Positions 34,601 to 42,605 of a DNA stretch of 64,000 bases are shown here, piece by piece. The DNA comes from Clostridia bacterium. Lineage in GTDB: Bacteria; Bacillota; Clostridia; Oscillospirales; Acutalibacteraceae. The position numbers and the translations under genes are program-made. Under the pieces are notes generated by a model. It was not told the DNA's origin. It was given only the letters and a program-made list of their open reading frames with translations, and made no database searches. The DNA lies in assembly GCA_017531385.1 (NCBI GenBank), contig JAFXLD010000052.1, positions 1 to 64,000 of the forward strand. The letters are read 5' to 3'. The stretch's first letter is position 1. Each line of letters begins with the position of its first letter.

Positions 34601-34945
34601 GCGACGTATTAAAATGCCTTTCATAAACTGTGTTTCATTGTGTGTTTCGTATACTATTGCCTTTTCTTCTTCTGTGCATCCAATCAGTATTTTAATTTCT
34701 GAATCTTTCTTTATTAAATCAACAATGCACATTATTGCATCAATCTTTTTTTCGCTGCTTCCTACCCATACATCTATTCCCGCACCATCCATAGACGATG
34801 TATCTTTCAAATATCCATAATCAACTCGATAAATGAAATTAGGGTACTTGGGGTGTGCCGTTCCCCTTGGCCTATCAATTACAATTTCCGAATTGGTCAC
34901 TAATTCATCTAGTGCATCCCAAAATTCACTATTATTTTGTATCAT
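34598..34945 (-). CDS. Inorganic-pyrophosphatase-like protein
   Basis: 115 aa, soluble. IDRPRGTAHPKYPNFIYRVD and YGYLKDTSSMDGAGIDVWVG follow the soluble pyrophosphatase pattern, including the Asp-rich DGAGIDVW substrate/metal segment. It is only about two thirds of the usual length (about 170-180) and ends after an alpha/beta C-terminus. Such short homologues are common in Firmicutes and may hydrolyse another phosphoanhydride. It has a consensus promoter directly upstream (-35 at 35003, -10 at 34980). Confidence 0.8.
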   Translation of the reverse strand: MIQNNSEFWDALDELVTNSEIVIDRPRGTAHPKYPNFIYRVDYGYLKDTSSMDGAGIDVWVGSSEKKIDAIMCIVDLIKKDSEIKILIGCTEEEKAIVYETHNETQFMKGILIRR

Positions 34946-34955
34946 ATCAATTCCT

Positions 34956-35008
34956 CACAAAGTCTGATTTGTTGAGATGATTATATCACACATAATCTGA
35001 AATTACAA
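34956..35008 (-). promoter_or_regulatory. Promoter with palindromic element, pyrophosphatase-like gene
   Basis: On the minus strand: TTGTAA (35008-35003), 17-base spacer, TATAAT (34985-34980), then the palindrome ACAAATCAGACTTTGT just downstream of the -10. Confidence 0.65.
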
Positions 35009-35028
35009 TCAGGTGTGGGGGGTACAAT

Positions 35029-35178
35029 CAATGCGAAGCATTGTATGGAATCCTTTCGCAGAAAGGTATGTAATCAAACCGAAGGAGAAATGCACCAAGG
35101 TGATGACATACGCCTACGGCGATTACATACCAATCCTTCGGATTGGATAAAAAATCGACAAGTTGCTGTCGATTTTTT
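35029..35178. repeat. Cluster of nested palindromes
   Basis: Six inverted repeats in 150 bases: CAATGC/GCATTG (35029-35043), CCTTT/AAAGG (35052-35066), an outer pair GGTATGTAATC/GATTACATACC (35065-35131), CGCC/GGCG (35111-35121), CCAATCC/GGATTGG (35130-35146), and AAAAAATCGACA/TGTCGATTTTTT (35149-35178, which also has terminator form). A short frame with a ribosome site (ATG 35090) lies inside the outer pair and is probably not a gene. The element resembles repetitive palindromic units of clostridial genomes. The rest of the 34946-35273 gap holds the promoter at 34956-35008, and a weak CCGCCGAGG/CCCCGACGG repeat near 35221. Confidence 0.6.
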
Positions 35179-35273
35179 GTCTGTACATCCCATTTTAGAA
35201 CCACACTTATGTAACAGTAACCGCCGAGGATTTTTACGTCCCCGACGGTAAGTTTATTTTATTGTGCTGTGAT

Positions 35274-36920
35274 TCAGTTAAAGCTCTTGACCCAATTTAT
35301 TAAAGAGCCGTGATGTGTGTTTTCTCTCACCGTACATAACATATAGTCAGTTACGGGGCCGTTTTTTCTCATTTTTTCGAGAATCGCATCCTGAAGCTCC
35401 TCAACGGTCATTTCTTCGTAGGGCTTATTCGGAACTGTAACTATCGGGTCAGGCTTCTTTTCCTCCTGCACCTTCACGGATTCTTTTACTGTTTTCGGGA
35501 GTTCAGTTTTTTCAGTCTTTGCGACTTCGGGAGCTTTTTTAATTTCCGTCGTCTTAATCGGTTTAAAGCTTTCATCCGCAAACTCATCGGGAAGCCAGAT
35601 TTCACCGCTGTTTGCAGGTATCTGAACCTGAATAGAACCACCGTATGCACTTATCTTTTCACCTGTAAGCGCACCGAAATATTTTTTTGCATTAGTGCAA
35701 GGAAGATTCATTGTGACATCGTTATCGGAGTTGTTAACCGTGATGATTACACTCCTGCCGTCAAGTTTTCTTTCATAAGCAAAATGTGTGGTCTGCAAAA
35801 GGAGTTCCCTGTAATCGCCGTAGCAAAGAGCAGGTGTGTTACGGCGTATCTTGCCAAGAGCAGAAATGAGCTGTGTACAAGGATTTGTTTTTGCCTCGTC
35901 TTTGTAATCATTAAATTTAAGTTCCGGTCTTAAAGAATCATCGCTGCTTCGTTCTTTTCTGCCTTCAATACCGAATTCCGAACCGTAATAGATTGACGGT
36001 ATGCCCGGCAAGGTATAAAGCATAATGTGCACGGGTAGAAAATGAGCTTTGTTATTGAGTTTTGTGTGTATACGCTCAACATCGTGATTATCAACAAAGG
36101 TATAAAGTTTCAGGCGATCTCCTGTCATATCACTGACATATTTGATTGTGTGGGCAACCTCAAAATAATTGTGGTCATTGTGGGCGGAATAAAGAGCCTT
36201 GTGAAGCATATAGTTTGTTACACTGTGTAGTGTGCCGTCATTTGCCCAGCGTGAGTAATTGCCGTGAATAACCTCGCCCATCAGCCAGAAATCGGGTTTA
36301 ATCTCATTTGCCACCTGACGAAGCGCCTTCATATAATCGAAGTCCATAACATCAGCCGCATCAAGACGGATACCGTCAATATCAAACTCTTTTACCCAAA
36401 AGCGGATTACATCGCAAATATAGTCTTTTACAGCGGGATTTTTCTGATTCAGCTTTACAAGAAGATCGTGTCCGCCCCAATTTTCATAGGAGAAACCGTC
36501 ATTATATGAATTGTTGCCCCAAAAGTTCACATTGCAATACCAATCCTTATAACAGGAGTTTTCTCTGTTTTTCTTTATATCTTTAAAAGCAAAGAAGTCC
36601 CTGCCCGTATGGTTGAACACTCCGTCTAAAATCACACGGATACCTTGCTTATGACATTCGGCAACAAAATTTGTCAGGTCTTCGTTTGTACCAAGTCTTG
36701 AGTCTAATTTTTTGTAATCCGTTGTTTCATAGCCGTGTCCCACAGATTCAAAAAGAGGTCCGATATAAATTGCATTACAACCAATTTCTTTTATATGAGA
36801 AATCCACGGTAACAAAGTATTCAGCCTGTGAACAGGCTCGCTGTAAGAATTTTGCTTTGGTGCACCCGTCATTCCTAACGGATAAATATGATAAAATATT
36901 GCTTCATCATACCACGCCAC
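35274..36920 (-). CDS. Intracellular GH13 alpha-amylase-family enzyme with C-terminal extension
   Basis: 548 aa, no signal peptide. The TIM barrel carries DGVFNHTG (about 99-106), the nucleophile Asp187 in GIRLDAAD, the acid/base Glu216 in WLMGEV and Asp280 in FVDNHD. The beta C-domain ends near 440. A Lys/Glu/Pro linker (about 445-500) and a short helical tail follow, which are unusual for the family. It probably cleaves or trims imported alpha-glucans. The start is a GTG with AAGGAGGAG ahead of it. It is a single transcription unit with a consensus promoter. Confidence 0.88.
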   Translation of the reverse strand: MAWYDEAIFYHIYPLGMTGAPKQNSYSEPVHRLNTLLPWISHIKEIGCNAIYIGPLFESVGHGYETTDYKKLDSRLGTNEDLTNFVAECHKQGIRVILDGVFNHTGRDFFAFKDIKKNRENSCYKDWYCNVNFWGNNSYNDGFSYENWGGHDLLVKLNQKNPAVKDYICDVIRFWVKEFDIDGIRLDAADVMDFDYMKALRQVANEIKPDFWLMGEVIHGNYSRWANDGTLHSVTNYMLHKALYSAHNDHNYFEVAHTIKYVSDMTGDRLKLYTFVDNHDVERIHTKLNNKAHFLPVHIMLYTLPGIPSIYYGSEFGIEGRKERSSDDSLRPELKFNDYKDEAKTNPCTQLISALGKIRRNTPALCYGDYRELLLQTTHFAYERKLDGRSVIITVNNSDNDVTMNLPCTNAKKYFGALTGEKISAYGGSIQVQIPANSGEIWLPDEFADESFKPIKTTEIKKAPEVAKTEKTELPKTVKESVKVQEEKKPDPIVTVPNKPYEEMTVEELQDAILEKMRKNGPVTDYMLCTVRENTHHGSLINWVKSFN

Positions 36921-36988
36921 AGTTTCTCCTCCTTGTTCAATAAAAACATTTACTACATTTTATGGGATAAAAATAAAATGTTGTGTCT

Positions 36989-37041
36989 GACAAATTCTTA
37001 TTTGTCGAAATGATTATATCATAAGCATATGAACTTTTCAA
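36989..37041 (-). promoter_or_regulatory. Promoter with perfect palindromic operator, GH13 gene
   Basis: On the minus strand: TTGAAA (37041-37036), 17-base spacer, TATAAT (37018-37013). Six bases further on is the perfect palindrome GACAAAT-AAGA-ATTTGTC (37006-36989). It is the best copy of the motif shared by the neighbouring minus-strand genes. Confidence 0.7.
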
Positions 37042-37056
37042 CAAAACAAAAAAACA

Positions 37057-37434
37057 GTGAAGAATCAGCTCATGGGTAAAAAATACAAAAAAATTACAAA
37101 ATATAGTATTGTGTTGTGCAAAATGTTATATTATAATAAAATACAGATACAAGAAAAAGCAACATTTATCATTGTTCTTGCAGTATTCATAGCTGCATCT
37201 GTTACCATTTCGTTTATTTCAATGGCAAGATCTCCGTTTGAATATGAATATCAGACAGAAAAAGCGGAAAATCCCGGCAATGAAGGTTGGGTTTTATTCG
37301 GCTTCAACGGTAACAACAACACCAAAGAATTTTACATTGACTATGCTCACGTTATGGAAGTTCTGAAACAACGTGCCGAAGAAGGAAAAGTTCCTGATGA
37401 GGTAATGACTCAAACAAACAGCGAAACTGTTTAA
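37057..37434 (+). CDS. Small membrane protein, unknown
   Basis: Up to 125 aa from a GTG at 37057; ATG at 37072 and 37123 are alternatives, and none has a clear ribosome site, so the start is uncertain. One membrane helix (about 38-57 in the longest frame) is preceded by basic residues. The C-terminal part is probably outside, with GWVLFGFNGNNNTKEFYIDY. It lies 19 bases ahead of the beta-helix gene and may be cotranscribed. I do not recognise the family. Confidence 0.5.
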   Translation: MKNQLMGKKYKKITKYSIVLCKMLYYNKIQIQEKATFIIVLAVFIAASVTISFISMARSPFEYEYQTEKAENPGNEGWVLFGFNGNNNTKEFYIDYAHVMEVLKQRAEEGKVPDEVMTQTNSETV

Positions 37435-37453
37435 AAACTAAGAGGTGTCAAAT

Positions 37454-38395
37454 ATGAATTTCGTAAATGTAATGCAGAATAAAAATGTGTATGCTGACGG
37501 TATTCACGACGATACAAAAGCTTTGCAGAAATGTATTGACGGAGTCAAAGACGGAGGAACGGTTTATTTCCCCGACGGAACATATCTTATTTCTGCCGCA
37601 CTTATTTTCTACTCAAATCAGACACTTAAATTCTCCGACAAAGCCACTGTTTTGCGAAGTGACAAAAGCGAACCGTTAACAAGATATCTGCTCGCATCCT
37701 ATTCAGAGCCTGAATGGGGCGGTTATGAGGGTACTCACGATGTTGTGATTTCAGGCGGTATTTTTGACGGTAATAAAAATCTTACAGAAAAATCTACTCT
37801 GATCAACACTGTCCACTGCAAAAACATCGTCATTGAAAACTGCCGTTTTGTTCATTGCTCCCGTTGGCATTTCATTGAAATTAACTCAACCGACAATGCA
37901 ATTGTAAGAAATTGTGTTTTTGACGGCCCTACATATACGGAGATGCACGAGTATTTGTTGAATGAGCAGATTCAGATTGATCTGGCACAGGATGGTTCAT
38001 ACGGACCTGTTTACAACTGTGACGGCCAACTTATTGATTTTTGTATGGATGACACAATATGCAGAAATATTGTGATCAGCTCAAATATTTTTAAATGCGG
38101 TGGCTTCCCGGGAATCGGTCACCACGGTAACAGCGAACATTATAGCATCGAAATATGTGATAATATATTCGACGGTCCTTCAGGAAGCTTTTCAAAAAGC
38201 AGAGGTTACATAATTTTCAGACCCAATGTTCACGATATAAATATTCATAACAATGTTTTTCTCGCACCTGAAGAATCCGATTCGCCGAATATAGGAATTA
38301 TTGTTGAAAATCCCGATGAAACAACGCTGACGGCAGAAGGTAATTTATTCTCAGGCTATTTTACTGAACAAATCAAACGGGGTTCAGATAATTGA
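37454..38395 (+). CDS. Pectate-lyase-superfamily right-handed beta-helix protein
   Basis: 313 aa from the ATG at 37454, preceded by AAGAGGTG. There is no signal peptide, so it is cytoplasmic. The N-terminal ADGIHDDTKALQKCID and GGTVYFPDGTYLI are the signature of the pectate lyase 3 superfamily. Repeated NIVIENCRF, NAIVRNCVFDG, NIVISSNIF and IEICDNIFDG rungs form the parallel beta-helix. Members act as polygalacturonase-like, epimerase-like or lyase enzymes on acidic glycans. Catalytic residues cannot be assigned here. It is the only glycan gene on the plus strand between 31 and 41 kb. Confidence 0.8.
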   Translation: MNFVNVMQNKNVYADGIHDDTKALQKCIDGVKDGGTVYFPDGTYLISAALIFYSNQTLKFSDKATVLRSDKSEPLTRYLLASYSEPEWGGYEGTHDVVISGGIFDGNKNLTEKSTLINTVHCKNIVIENCRFVHCSRWHFIEINSTDNAIVRNCVFDGPTYTEMHEYLLNEQIQIDLAQDGSYGPVYNCDGQLIDFCMDDTICRNIVISSNIFKCGGFPGIGHHGNSEHYSIEICDNIFDGPSGSFSKSRGYIIFRPNVHDINIHNNVFLAPEESDSPNIGIIVENPDETTLTAEGNLFSGYFTEQIKRGSDN

Positions 38396-38542
38396 CAATG
38401 CTTTAAAACACGCTTATTTTTGTGATGATGATATGCTTAACAGAAAAAGCAATTACGATTACAGCAAAACAATGTGGATGAAGATGTTTCTTGCCAAACC
38501 TGATTTTAAATCAACCGTGAATCGCTGTAATGGCATAAAGAG

Positions 38543-38577
38543 AACCCGGGCAGAGTTTTACTCTCTGCTCGGGTTTA
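38543..38577. terminator. Bidirectional terminator between convergent genes
   Basis: AACCCGGGCAGAG pairs with CTCTGCTCGGGTT (one G-T pair) around a short loop. The 38396-38540 stretch before it holds an open frame reading through the stem, with no ribosome site and no recognisable product. Confidence 0.7.
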
Positions 38578-38584
38578 TGTTATT

Positions 38585-38601
38585 CGATAAATTAGAATTC
38601 G
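38585..38601. repeat. AAATTAGAATTC motif (left flank of the GH78 gene)
   Basis: CGATAAATTAGAATTCG, three bases before the stop codon of the rhamnosidase gene. Its reverse complement matches CAAATTCTTATTTATCG of 32994 at 15 of 17 positions. No gene lies downstream in the direction it would serve as a promoter. Confidence 0.45.
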
Positions 38602-38603
38602 GC

Positions 38604-40943
38604 TTATCCGTTATCGAGTGCTTTTTCCACAATCTCCACATTACCTTTTTTTTCACCGTTTACGTACTCACCGTTTTGGTAAAAAGGCTCTGAATTGATA
38701 TTTACTGCAGCTCCGGCAGGCACATATAAAACAGCCTTCATACCTTGTGGGAGAGTAAGGTCGATAATATAATCCCCGTCAGTCTTTTCATAATCCAGAG
38801 TGATTAACCCTTTTACACTCGGAACGGTACAGTTTATGCTGTCCGACAGAGTGTATTGAGGGTTGATTTTAACCTTTTCATAGCCTGCTTCAAGGGGAGT
38901 GATACCAGCAAAATGCTTACTCATTATAACAAGAGGTCCACCACTCCATGCGTGATTCTTAGTGCCTCGCCAGGAGTCCCAGAATTCCCAAAGAGTAGAG
39001 TAATCCTCACTCATCATACCCTCGTATCTGTTCTTGATTCTGTCTTTTGCATCTTCATATTTTCCCATTTTGCAAAGGGCTTCAAGAACATAGTATTCCA
39101 TATACGGGCTCGAATTTTTAGTGTACCGGAGTACATTTGTAATAGTATCATACTGCTCTTTTTCTGCAAGGCCGGACAAAACTGCAAGAGCATTGGCTCT
39201 GTCGTCGGGCTTTCTTACATCGTTACTTCTGAAACCTTCTTCTGTCCAGAGAGATTTGTAGCCCTTTGCGATAGTATCTTTTCTTTCGGTAATAAATGAG
39301 ATGTCCTCGTCTTTTCCCAAAATATTTGCCATTTCCTCTGTGGCGGAAAGAGCATAGTAAACCCAGGCATTTTCGATGGCTGTCATATCTGCCTTTTTGC
39401 CCCAATCAGCCCAATCCCATGAGCCGCCGCGATGAACGACAAGATTATTTTCACCGATTTCCCAAAGTTTCAGGTAGTCAAGGGACGCATCATAAACCTT
39501 TTCGATAAAAGACTTGTCGCCAGTATATTCATAGTAAGTGAGGAAGCCCACAATTCCTGCAAGCTGCTGAACGGGAAGCTCAAAATAGTCACCGCTTATA
39601 GGAACAACAGTCTGAAGTACTTTTGTATCGTCAATGTGAGAGAGCATCGCCTCCACACCCTTCTGATACAGCAGGTAGGAATTACTGTCCATAGAATACA
39701 TTGTCATAATCATTTCGCTTGTAACATCGCCCCACCATTGAGCTCTTTCTCTGTCGGGACAATCCATAAAATTGTCACGCATGGTAACGTAGAGAGTGCG
39801 AAGAGATTTCTGCCACAGAGAATTCAGGAATTCATCATCGCACCTGAAGTCACCGCAGAATTGACTGTCATATCCTGTTTCACGGTACCTGAGAGAAACA
39901 ACTGTAACGCCTTTCGGTATTTTATAAGTAATATGCTCTCCGTTAAACCAGCCTAAAGCCTCAAACTCCTGTTCTCCCTCTTTAGTTATATAGGTAGTTG
40001 AAACTGCACCGATTAAAGTGTTTTCCGAAGTTACACGAATCTTTTTACCTGCAGGTGCTATAATTTTAAGATAGGGAGTAAGCTGTGCGTTATAGGGAAT
40101 ATCTACGGTGATTTTTTCACCCAAAAGTTTTTTTACGGTATAGTTTTCATAATCCTTTGAATTCTCATAATCTTTAAGACCGTAATCCTTCAGAAATGGT
40201 ATTCCTCTCGGATAAAGCTTGCCGTAAACACCCTCGCCGCCGACGGCATATTCGACCCCATTTTCCCAATCGGACACATCATAATCTTCATTTATCCAAT
40301 CGATATCTTTCCTTGCATCGAAATAAATACTGTATTCGGGAAGTCTGTAATTAGGTGGATAAAGAGCGCTGTCAACGAAAGCTTCGTTTCTTTTTACCTT
40401 CCAGCTTTTGTCGGAAATTATGGTGATGTCCGAATTTTTAGCTTCAAAAAGGAATCCGCCCTGACCGCTGCTGTTGTAGGAATAGCTTGTTTCATCATCC
40501 CAGTACCACACCAGAGCACAGATTGAATTTTCACCCTCTTTGAGGAAAGGAGCAATATCTATACTGTCATAATAGCCGCTGTTTTCATCGGGACCTCGTT
40601 TTACGCTTCCCTCAAAAACAACAGTTTCTCCGTTTATGTAAAGCCAATATTTCGAGTCGGCTGAGATGTGGGCAATGAGTTCTTCGGGCTTCTTTTCAAA
40701 AATGACCTTTTTATTAAAGCACATCCAGACATTTTTCTCCGTAAGGTTCTCCTTATCCCAGATCCATTTGGCCTTCCAATCGGTTTTCTCTTCGGCAGAA
40801 ATCACACTGTATTCGGGAATACTGTCGGGAATGCTGTAATCATTTGTATACGGTATCATTGCAGAATCCCCCCATGAAAAACAAGAAGAAATAAAAGCTG
40901 CCGCTATTGCAAGATAAGAAATAATTGTCTGTAAAATGTTCAT
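38604..40943 (-). CDS. Secreted alpha-L-rhamnosidase (GH78)
   Basis: 779 aa. A signal peptide (about 1-24) and a short linker are followed by a beta-sandwich with KWIWDKENLTEKNVWMCFNK and a second beta domain (about 60-330). The six-hairpin barrel starts near 370. DCPDRERAQWWGD (about 393-405) is the GH78 catalytic-acid region, and KNHAWSGGP near 680 belongs to the end of the barrel. A C-terminal beta domain (about 690-779) follows. It releases terminal alpha-L-rhamnose from plant polysaccharides or glycosides outside the cell. It is a single-gene unit with motif copies at both ends. Confidence 0.88.
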   Translation of the reverse strand: MNILQTIISYLAIAAAFISSCFSWGDSAMIPYTNDYSIPDSIPEYSVISAEEKTDWKAKWIWDKENLTEKNVWMCFNKKVIFEKKPEELIAHISADSKYWLYINGETVVFEGSVKRGPDENSGYYDSIDIAPFLKEGENSICALVWYWDDETSYSYNSSGQGGFLFEAKNSDITIISDKSWKVKRNEAFVDSALYPPNYRLPEYSIYFDARKDIDWINEDYDVSDWENGVEYAVGGEGVYGKLYPRGIPFLKDYGLKDYENSKDYENYTVKKLLGEKITVDIPYNAQLTPYLKIIAPAGKKIRVTSENTLIGAVSTTYITKEGEQEFEALGWFNGEHITYKIPKGVTVVSLRYRETGYDSQFCGDFRCDDEFLNSLWQKSLRTLYVTMRDNFMDCPDRERAQWWGDVTSEMIMTMYSMDSNSYLLYQKGVEAMLSHIDDTKVLQTVVPISGDYFELPVQQLAGIVGFLTYYEYTGDKSFIEKVYDASLDYLKLWEIGENNLVVHRGGSWDWADWGKKADMTAIENAWVYYALSATEEMANILGKDEDISFITERKDTIAKGYKSLWTEEGFRSNDVRKPDDRANALAVLSGLAEKEQYDTITNVLRYTKNSSPYMEYYVLEALCKMGKYEDAKDRIKNRYEGMMSEDYSTLWEFWDSWRGTKNHAWSGGPLVIMSKHFAGITPLEAGYEKVKINPQYTLSDSINCTVPSVKGLITLDYEKTDGDYIIDLTLPQGMKAVLYVPAGAAVNINSEPFYQNGEYVNGEKKGNVEIVEKALDNG

Positions 40944-41027
40944 AGGAACCTCCCTGATATTATCTGCTATGTATTTGAAATGAACTCTTTCGAAATATGT
41001 ATTAAGCTTATTTTATCATAATCGGCT

Positions 41028-41055
41028 CATAAATTCTTATTTCAAACTTATTATA
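41028..41055 (-). promoter_or_regulatory. Palindrome plus -10 element at the GH78 promoter
   Basis: Plus-strand CATAAATTCTTATTT (41028-41042) and ATTATA at 41050-41055, which is TATAAT on the minus strand. It is a weaker copy of the 36989 arrangement. Confidence 0.45.
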
Positions 41056-41093
41056 ACATATTGAAAGAAAAAATACCACCCTCTCGGATGAAG

Positions 41094-41231
41094 TGACACC
41101 CAAAGTTTAGACAAAAATAAATATTAAATTGCATGTGAATGAGTTCGGTATTGTACCGTGCTCATTCCTTTTAGTTTTGTAGAAATTCTGTCGTTTTTGT
41201 AATAATGAATATAATTCTTCAATTCATTAAT
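41094..41231 (-). mobile_element. IS3-family (IS150-like) transposase 3' remnant and element end
   Basis: Minus-strand frame 41231-41124 encodes the C-terminus of an OrfB transposase: INELKNYIHYY, KNDRISTKLKGMS, TVQYRTHS, then TAA. Beyond it lies TGTCTAAACTTTGGGTGTCA (41113-41094), typical of the terminal repeat of this family. Upstream the frame is broken by TAG and TGA and the match fades after about 60 bases. It is a dead fragment. Confidence 0.75.
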
Positions 41232-41559
41232 GAAAGTGTGCTGCTTTCATGGCTAAATATATGAAGCAAACTTCAAAAAAATTAGAAGATTTTCTGAAAT
41301 GAAAAAGTATCTTGTCGCTATCGTTGCAGATTGTAAAGCTTTTTTACGCATTTTTAGCCCGAAAAACTATATAGTTAATTCCAAAAAATTTATAGTAATA
41401 ATTTCGTTGTTAAAAATATTTATTTTTTATATGAGACAGTATATAAAAAATTAAAGAAAAATTAAAAAAAAATTAAAAAATTGCTTGTATTTTGTTGAAA
41501 ATAATGATACGATATTATTTAGTATAATAGGATTTTCATGTATTATTTGGAGGCAGTTT

Positions 41560-41988
41560 ATGACTGAAAAGGAACTGAAGAAATTAAATCGCTTGGAAAT
41601 TCTGGAGTTGCTTCTTGAGCAAAGTACGATTAATGAAAATATGAGACAAGAGCTTCATGAATTGAAAAACAAAAATAATGCTGCTGAATTAACTGAAAAT
41701 TTAAATAAAATGATTTTGCAGATGAATTCTGCTTTAGATAATGTTAATCATATAGCGGAAAATCTTCAGGAAATGTCAAAAAAAGATCCCGAGCCGGAGA
41801 ATATTGAAAATAAAAATGATAAAACTGTTCCTTTTCAACAGGAGAATGATACTGTTACAAATAAAAATCTGTATGGTCGCATAATGTATTTTTTTTGGCA
41901 GAATGACGATGTTTTGTCATCTCTTCCGGAAGAACTTCAAAAAGACATAAGAAAAAAACTCAGAGGTATTTTAAATGACAGAAAATGA
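41560..41988 (+). CDS. Coiled-coil protein at the head of the pilus operon
   Basis: 142 aa from the ATG at 41560, preceded by TTGGAGG; the frame opens earlier but without a ribosome site. The start TEKELKKLNRLEILELLLEQ is typical of small proteins encoded just upstream of signal peptidase genes in clostridial pilus loci. A long coiled coil (about 5-75), an acidic linker and a helical C-terminus follow. It is cytoplasmic, and its role is unknown. Its last 14 bases overlap the signal peptidase gene. Confidence 0.75.
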   Translation: MTEKELKKLNRLEILELLLEQSTINENMRQELHELKNKNNAAELTENLNKMILQMNSALDNVNHIAENLQEMSKKDPEPENIENKNDKTVPFQQENDTVTNKNLYGRIMYFFWQNDDVLSSLPEELQKDIRKKLRGILNDRK

Positions 41989-42556
41989 CATTGTGTTTCC
42001 TGACAGTGATGTGATCGAAGCTGAGATAAAAAGAGAAAGATACAAAAGAAAATATAAAGCATCACTGAAAAGTACACTGTTTACTTTAATAACAGTTTCT
42101 GCGATTGCGATTCTTGTTGCAACGCTGTGGTTACCGGTATTGCAGACGTACGGCAGCTCAATGACACCTTCGATTGAGGACGGAGACATAGTTGTTTCCA
42201 CGAAATCGGGTAATTTTGAAACAGGAGATATTATTGCATTTTATTATAATAACAAAGTTCTTATAAAAAGAGTTATTGCCGTGTCGGGACAATGGGTGAA
42301 TATCAAGCCTGACGGAACCGTTATTCTTGACGATCATGAGCTTATTGAACCGTATATTTCCTATAAGGCATTCGGAGAATGTGATATTAAATTGCCTTAC
42401 CAGGTGCCGGAAGGAAAAATTTTTGTAATGGGCGACCACAGAAGTGTATCTGTTGATTCGAGAAGCAGTGTGATAGGCTGTGTTTCGGAAGAACAGATCG
42501 TGGGGAAAATTGTTTTCCGTGTCTGGCCTATAGATAAATTCGGCTCATTGCAATAG
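41975..42556 (+). CDS. Signal peptidase I, pilus-associated
   Basis: 193 aa. One N-terminal membrane helix (about 32-52) precedes the S26 domain: YGSSMTPSI with nucleophile Ser62, LIKRVIAVSG with general base Lys98, and MGDHRSVSVDSR. The Ser/Lys pair marks it as the bacterial (P) type. Signal peptidases encoded in pilus loci process pilins or assist assembly, which is probably its role here, cutting the signal peptides of the three LPxTG proteins encoded downstream. It overlaps the coiled-coil gene, so it is coupled to it. Confidence 0.9.
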   Translation: MTENDIVFPDSDVIEAEIKRERYKRKYKASLKSTLFTLITVSAIAILVATLWLPVLQTYGSSMTPSIEDGDIVVSTKSGNFETGDIIAFYYNNKVLIKRVIAVSGQWVNIKPDGTVILDDHELIEPYISYKAFGECDIKLPYQVPEGKIFVMGDHRSVSVDSRSSVIGCVSEEQIVGKIVFRVWPIDKFGSLQ

Positions 42557-42605
42557 CAAATAGTAATTAATCAATTCTAACAAGAAAGGGGAGTATGAGC
42601 AAAAA

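Larger units (their letters stand above)
40944..41559. other. Long intergenic region before the pilus operon
   Basis: Contains the GH78 promoter (41028-41055), the IS3-family remnant (41094-41231 and its decayed left part), and a very AT-rich stretch from 41380. The latter has several A-tract runs and a TATAAT-like hexamer near 41524, the probable pilus-operon promoter. I see no intact gene. Confidence 0.6.

Noticed and set aside
35029..35178. CRISPR array
   Set aside because: The palindromes differ from each other, there are no regular spacers, and no cas genes are near.
35090..35251. Small gene inside the palindrome cluster
   Set aside because: It has a ribosome site, but its codons are dictated by the palindromes and the product is Arg-rich without any recognisable pattern.
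38433..38693. 86-codon plus-strand frame after the beta-helix gene
   Set aside because: No ribosome site; it reads through a terminator stem and into the convergent rhamnosidase gene.
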